Below are positions 6,501-9,872 of a DNA stretch of 9,872 nucleotides, in pieces; the first letter of the stretch is position 1, and each line of letters begins with the position of its first letter. Where the stretch lies: the NCBI GenBank assembly GCA_044450785.1, contig JBIOJM010000366.1:1-9872 (forward strand), in the 5' to 3' direction. The notes below the pieces were generated by a model that saw only the letters and a list, made by a program, of their open reading frames with translations, searched no databases and had not been told where the DNA came from. The DNA is from JBIOJM01 sp044450785 (GTDB taxonomy: Bacteria; Planctomycetota; Planctomycetia; Isosphaerales; Isosphaeraceae). The position numbers and the translations under genes are program-made.

Positions 6501-7724
6501 ATGCAAATGACCCAACTCGCGATGATCGCGTCGTTGTGGATCGTCGGACCCGCCGTGACCGGCGCAGCGGTGCACGCCACCCAGAAGCGGGAATCGGTCA
6601 AGCCGGCCGTCCCGGCAACGGTAGCCGCTCGGGAGCGCGAGCCGGGTAAGCCCGCCGCGCCTGTGAACAAGGTCAAGATGGTCACGGTGCGCGTGGTCGA
6701 TATCAAGGGCCGAGACGTTCCCGACGTCGAGGTTGTGAACGTCGATCCCGGCTCCGCTTACGATTCCGCGGAAGTCCGATACCGGACCGGGGCCGATGGC
6801 CGGTTCCGCGCTCCCGTCGACCCGAACGACCGCCGGTTCGCCTTTCGGGCGCACCCCGACGATCGGACGCTGGGCTGGGCCAATATCTCAATGGCAAACC
6901 TGTGGCCGGAGGCGACGGACAAGAACCCGGTCACCCTGGTCCTGCTCCCGCTCAACCACCGCGTCGAGGGATCGATCCGGGACAAGAGGGGCAAGCCGAT
7001 CCGTGGGGTGCAGGTCCGCGTGAATCAACTCCTGCACGACGCGAATAACGGATTCGGGAGAGGTACATCGCTCGGCTCGGCGGTCACCGACCTGGCGGGC
7101 CGATATGCCATATCCGTCCCCAGGGACACGGTCGTCACGTTCGCGGCTCACCATCCGCGGTACGTCGGTCCGTCGTTTTCTTGTGGCCCCGACGACCGAG
7201 CGATCGCAGCGGTCACCCTCGAGGACGCCGGCGGCATCGCGGGGACCGTGATCGACTCGACCACGGGAAAGCCTGTCGAAGGAGTGCGGGTCGGGGCGCA
7301 GCTCATCGAGATCAAGCTCGACGAGCCGCTTGGCGGCGGAGGCGGCGTCGCGTTCTCCGATGCACGCGGCCATTTCCAGGCCGGCGGTCTGGCGCCGGGC
7401 GTCTATAACCTGTTGTTTATGGCTTCACCGAAGGGGAGGCGTTTGACGGCGCGGGCCGTCGAAGGGGTGCGCGTCAAGGCAGGCGAGGATTCCCGGGCGG
7501 ACCTGGTGATGATCGAGGGTCGCCGGCTGCTCGGCACGGCGATCCATGTCTTTGTGTCGGCAACCACGGATCGGATGGGGCTGTTTCGACTGAAGGGCCT
7601 GCCGCCGGGCGAGCTCGAACTCGAATTGCAAAAAGACGGCTACGGATCCGGCCGGACGTCCATCCCACCCGGCGCCTGGGAGGTGGACCTGGCACTCCCC
7701 GGTCAACCCGACCCCCTGGAATGA
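6501..7724 (+). CDS. Exported protein with carboxypeptidase-regulatory-like beta-sandwich modules
   Basis: This 407-residue protein has a signal peptide (residues 1-26, cleavage likely after AVHA), a charged proline/alanine-rich spacer (27-59) and repeated beta-sandwich modules of the carboxypeptidase regulatory-like/CnaB kind. Module one is about 60-125 (VRVVDIKGRDVPDVEV, then TGADGRFRAPV). Module two is about 152-225 (EGSIRDKRGKPIRGVQV, then TDLAGRYAISVP). Module three is about 244-339 (GTVIDSTTGKPVEGVRV, then SDARGHFQAGGLAPG). A fourth, about 340-395, is shortened: GTAIH leads almost directly to VSATTDRMGLFRLKGLPPG, lacking the G-K-P-V-x-G segment. Such modules are structural and often found in extracellular or adhesive proteins; no enzymatic domain is visible. 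GAGGAGG (6484-6490) lies ten bases before the ATG. Ligand and exact location are unknown. Confidence 0.8.
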   Translation: MQMTQLAMIASLWIVGPAVTGAAVHATQKRESVKPAVPATVAAREREPGKPAAPVNKVKMVTVRVVDIKGRDVPDVEVVNVDPGSAYDSAEVRYRTGADGRFRAPVDPNDRRFAFRAHPDDRTLGWANISMANLWPEATDKNPVTLVLLPLNHRVEGSIRDKRGKPIRGVQVRVNQLLHDANNGFGRGTSLGSAVTDLAGRYAISVPRDTVVTFAAHHPRYVGPSFSCGPDDRAIAAVTLEDAGGIAGTVIDSTTGKPVEGVRVGAQLIEIKLDEPLGGGGGVAFSDARGHFQAGGLAPGVYNLLFMASPKGRRLTARAVEGVRVKAGEDSRADLVMIEGRRLLGTAIHVFVSATTDRMGLFRLKGLPPGELELELQKDGYGSGRTSIPPGAWEVDLALPGQPDPLE

Positions 7725-7741
7725 ATTGCGGCGGAACGGTT

Positions 7742-7763
7742 GCGACTCACGTGGGCGTGTCGT
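7742..7763. terminator. Weak hairpin between convergent genes
   Basis: CACG (7748-7751) pairs with CGTG (7756-7759) across TGGG, and CGA (7743-7745) extends the stem with TCG (7760-7762) across a two-base bulge. It fills the 39-base gap between two converging genes and so could serve both directions, but there is no clear T-run on either strand. Confidence 0.22.
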
Positions 7764-8414
7764 TCACAGTCCCAGATGCCGGAGCAACCCCTCAACCGGC
7801 TCGAAGCCCGAGATGTAGGTGGCGTCGCCCACCCAGTCGCCGAACGGGCGACGATGTCCCACGGCGATGACGCGAACGCCGGCGGCACGGGCGGACGCCA
7901 GCCCCGCCGGGCAATCCTCGATGGCTACCGACGACCTGGCCGAGAGCCGCAGCCTGCGCAACGCAAGATGGTAAGCCTCAGGGGCCGGCTTGACCGACGT
8001 CACGTCCTCCTTGCCAACGATCGTCTCGAAGGTCTCAGCGAGTCCAGCGGCCTCGAGGACCGTCTCGATGTTTTCGCGCCAGGTGCCCGACACCACCGCC
8101 AGCCGGACCCGGCCTCGCAGCTTCCGGATCAGGTCGACCACTCCCGGATAGAGCCGGGGAGATTCCTTGAGCATGCTCACGGTCAGCACCTGCTTTCGGC
8201 GGACCCAGTCGTCGATCTTGTCGGAAACGATCCCGCGCTTCGCAAACAGCTCGGCGAGGAATTCCCGGTCGTCGATCTCCGCCGACCGGGCCGCCACCTC
8301 ATCGCTCACCTGCCATCCCAGGACGGAGAGCGTCCGTTGCCAGGCGGCGATGTGATGGTTGTCCGTCTCCGCGATCACACCATCAAAATCGAGGAAGATG
8401 GCTTTCAGCGCCAT
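7764..8414 (-). CDS. HAD-superfamily subfamily IA phosphatase or phosphoglucomutase-like enzyme
   Basis: This 216-residue enzyme carries all four haloacid dehalogenase motifs. Motif I is FLDFDGVIAET with nucleophile D9 and acid/base D11. Motif II is AVVSGT (S109). Motif III is VTSVKPAPEAY (K142). Motif IV is VAIEDCPAGL (E166, D167). The helical cap between motifs I and II (about residues 17-90) is the subfamily IA type. Length is usual for beta-phosphoglucomutase-like and phosphoglycolate phosphatase-like members. The frame is open upstream to 8471, but the ATG at 8414 is chosen because family members begin a few residues before motif I; no clear ribosome binding site precedes it. A strong promoter lies 50-80 bases upstream. 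The substrate is probably a small phosphorylated metabolite. Phosphatase and mutase activities cannot be separated from sequence by eye. Confidence 0.88.
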   Translation of the reverse strand: MALKAIFLDFDGVIAETDNHHIAAWQRTLSVLGWQVSDEVAARSAEIDDREFLAELFAKRGIVSDKIDDWVRRKQVLTVSMLKESPRLYPGVVDLIRKLRGRVRLAVVSGTWRENIETVLEAAGLAETFETIVGKEDVTSVKPAPEAYHLALRRLRLSARSSVAIEDCPAGLASARAAGVRVIAVGHRRPFGDWVGDATYISGFEPVEGLLRHLGL

Positions 8415-8463
8415 GAGTTGTGATGAATTCGCCAGTCGAATGGACCAGATTGCGAAAGATCGC

Positions 8464-8493
8464 ATTATCACGATTCGAGGGGTCAGTCGTCAA
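8464..8493 (-). promoter_or_regulatory. Sigma-70-like promoter for the HAD gene
   Basis: On the minus strand TTGACG (8493-8488) and GATAAT (8469-8464) are separated by 18 bases and each matches the consensus at five of six positions. Transcription would begin near 8457, giving a leader of about 43 bases before the ATG at 8414. This is the best promoter match in the window; activity is inferred. Confidence 0.5.
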
Positions 8494-8629
8494 ATTCATT
8501 GACAAGGACGGCCGCCAGCGCTATGTTGCGGTCGAGGATGTGTGCTCGCTTCGTGTGCGGGGCCCGTTCGGTGCCATCGCACCCCCCCGCCGGCAACGCT
8601 CGACCGCGGACGCCGCCGGTCCACCCCCG

Positions 8630-8645
8630 TTGACAATCATTGACG
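8630..8645 (+). promoter_or_regulatory. Paired TTGAC motifs ahead of the epimerase gene
   Basis: TTGACA (8630-8635) and TTGACG (8640-8645) are repeated at a ten-base interval, one helical turn, and enclose the small palindrome CAAT-C-ATTG (8634-8642). TTGACA matches the -35 consensus, but no acceptable -10 hexamer follows at 16-18 bases. The spacing suggests a regulator binding one face of the DNA; chance is possible. Confidence 0.22.
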
Positions 8646-8667
8646 TAACTGATTCGGAGAACGCACC

Positions 8668-9675
8668 ATGGCACGACCCGCCACGCTTTTTACCGGCCAA
8701 TTCGCCGATTTGACGTTGGAAGACATTGCGGAGAAAGCCAGCAAATGGGGATACGACGGCATCGAGCTGCCGTGCTGGGGCGACCACTTCAACGTGCAGA
8801 AAGCTCTGAGCGACCCCGGCTACTGCAATGGGCGTCATGAGCTGCTCGCCAAGCATGGATTGAAATGCTGGGCAATCTCGAACCACTTGACCGGCCAGTT
8901 AGTGCTCGATCACAACGACTCCCGCACCGACGATTGGGCACCGGCCGCGGCGCGGGGTGACTCCAAAAAGAAGACCGCGTGGGCGATCGAGGAGATGAAG
9001 GACACCGCGCGGGCCGCGAAGCGGCTGGGCGTCAAGGTGGTCAACGGCTTCACGGGCTCGTCGATCTGGCATTTGCTCTACTCGTTCCCTCCCGTGTCGG
9101 ATGCCACCATCGACGCAGGTTTCCAGCTCTTCGCCGACCGATGGAATCCGATCCTGGACGTCTTCAAGGAATGCGGCGTCAAATTCGCCCTGGAAGTTCA
9201 CCCGACCGAGATCGCCTTCGACATCTACACCGCCGAGAGAGCACTCAAGGCGGTCGACCACCGCCCTGAGTTTGGGTTCAACTTCGACCCGAGCCACCTC
9301 CACTGGCAGATGGTCGACCCCGTCGAGTTCGTCCGCGCCTTCCCGGATCGCATCTATCACGTCCACGTGAAGGACGCGGCACGGACCCTCGACGGCCGGA
9401 CCGGCATCCTCGCCTCCCATCTCAACTTCGGCGATCCACGCCGGGGCTGGGACTTTCGCTCGCCCGGCCGAGGCCAGATCAACTTCGAGGAAATCACGCG
9501 GGCTTTAAACGAGGTCGGCTACGACGGCCCCCTTTCCGTGGAGTGGGAAGACTGCGGCATGGACCGCGAATACGGCGCGGCCGAGGCGGCTCGCTTCGTC
9601 AAGGAGAAGATGGGGTTCAAATCGGCCGGGCGGCTCTTCGACTCGGCGTTCTCGGAAGGAAAGGCCAAATCGTGA
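8668..9675 (+). CDS. Sugar phosphate isomerase/epimerase (xylose isomerase-like TIM barrel)
   Basis: This 335-residue protein is a TIM-barrel enzyme of the AP endonuclease 2/xylose isomerase-like family, usually annotated as sugar phosphate isomerase/epimerase. It begins with a strand and the early motif GYDGIELPCWGDHF (about 28-41). The metal-site residues follow: E176 in FALEVHPTE, D207 and H210 in NFDPSHLHW, H233 in YHVHVKDA, and E292 in LSVEWEDCGMD. It thus appears catalytically complete, probably with a divalent metal such as Mn or Mg. There is no signal peptide, so it should be cytoplasmic. GGAGA (8656-8660) is seven bases before the ATG. Family members isomerise or epimerise sugars, inositols or keto-sugars; planctomycetes carry many paralogues. 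The divergent neighbour is a HAD phosphatase/mutase, compatible with sugar metabolism but not proof of a shared pathway. Confidence 0.9.
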   Translation: MARPATLFTGQFADLTLEDIAEKASKWGYDGIELPCWGDHFNVQKALSDPGYCNGRHELLAKHGLKCWAISNHLTGQLVLDHNDSRTDDWAPAAARGDSKKKTAWAIEEMKDTARAAKRLGVKVVNGFTGSSIWHLLYSFPPVSDATIDAGFQLFADRWNPILDVFKECGVKFALEVHPTEIAFDIYTAERALKAVDHRPEFGFNFDPSHLHWQMVDPVEFVRAFPDRIYHVHVKDAARTLDGRTGILASHLNFGDPRRGWDFRSPGRGQINFEEITRALNEVGYDGPLSVEWEDCGMDREYGAAEAARFVKEKMGFKSAGRLFDSAFSEGKAKS

Positions 9676-9872
9676 CGACCAACATCGTTCGGGCCGTTCG
9701 GTCGTTCCCCAAATCCCAATCTGATAGCGAGTTAAGCTTTGGCTGCCTGGAGACTTCAATGAGTTGACCTGCCCGATCGCTCGATGTCATACAATGGGAG
9801 GAGAGGCAATCATCAACGGCGAGATTGAACATCGTAAGGATACGAGATTTATTAATTGTCGCATTTGTCCGG
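9676..9872. other. Right-edge region without a supported gene
   Basis: Just after the epimerase stop, CGACCAAC (9676-9683) can pair with GTTCGGTCG (9696-9704) with a one-base bulge, a weak terminator-like hairpin lacking a T-run. Further right, TTGACC (9764-9769) and TACAAT (9790-9795) look like promoter hexamers but are 20 bases apart. A purine-rich GGAGGAGAGG (9797-9806) follows. Two frames stay open to the edge: one from an ATG at 9794, and one from a TTG at 9825 whose first residues (NIVRIRDLLIVAFVR) resemble an export signal. Neither has a well-placed ribosome binding site, so I leave this uncalled. Confidence 0.35.

Larger units (their letters stand above)
8415..8667. other. Divergent intergenic region between HAD and epimerase genes
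   Basis: The left half holds the minus-strand promoter of the HAD gene. The right half is the leader of the epimerase gene with its GGAGA ribosome binding site (8656-8660). A plus-strand frame is open from 8420 to 8713 (97 codons), and part of it reads like protein (VVKFIDKDGRQRYVAVEDV). It overlaps the start of the epimerase gene, contains the HAD promoter on the other strand, has no good ribosome binding site and becomes proline- and arginine-rich. I therefore do not call it a gene, but cannot exclude a short one. Confidence 0.4.

Noticed and set aside
9794..9872. Partial gene from the ATG at 9794 to the window edge
   Set aside because: The ATG overlaps the -10-like hexamer and has no upstream ribosome binding site; only 26 codons are visible, with no recognisable motif.

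Overview
The window looks like a piece of a planctomycete chromosome, most likely from the Isosphaeraceae side of the phylum. This is inferred from style, not from a marker gene. The DNA is GC-rich and gene spacing is loose. Short hairpin repeats sit between genes. The gene mix is also typical: a Uma2-family protein, a ParE-like toxin-antitoxin pair, a secreted protein built of carboxypeptidase-regulatory-like modules, a TIM-barrel sugar phosphate isomerase/epimerase, and large secreted peptidases. There is no rRNA, tRNA, CRISPR array or recognisable transposase.

Layout: Positions 1-368 carry no gene but a run of short hairpins resembling a dispersed intergenic repeat, then the leader of the first gene. 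Positions 369-4202 hold one very large gene. It encodes a complete M14 zinc carboxypeptidase joined to a complete S9B (dipeptidyl peptidase IV type) serine peptidase, with both catalytic sets intact. Positions 4380-4965 are a toxin-antitoxin locus: the antitoxin is intact, but the ParE/RelE-type toxin needs a frame change about 20-45 bases after its start. A 67-base inverted-repeat element (4983-5049) follows. Positions 5157-5915 are a two-gene unit, a Uma2-family PD-(D/E)XK protein and a 55-residue HicB-like protein that starts at TTG behind a near-perfect ribosome binding site. Positions 6013-7724 hold two closely spaced genes for exported proteins, a membrane-anchored protein of unknown function and a multi-module beta-sandwich protein. 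A HAD-family phosphatase/mutase lies on the minus strand (7764-8414), convergent with them and divergent from the last full gene, a sugar phosphate isomerase/epimerase (8668-9675). The final 197 bases contain no gene I can support.

How the genes relate: The fused peptidase, if exported as its N-terminus suggests, would pair C-terminal trimming with dipeptide release in one secreted polypeptide, consistent with a scavenging lifestyle. The HAD enzyme and the epimerase are divergently transcribed and both plausibly act on small phosphorylated or free sugars, but nothing in the sequence fixes a shared substrate. The toxin-antitoxin, Uma2/HicB and repeat features form an accessory stretch between the peptidase and the exported-protein genes. 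The most unusual items are the M14-S9 fusion, the frame break in the toxin, and the orphan HicB-like gene.
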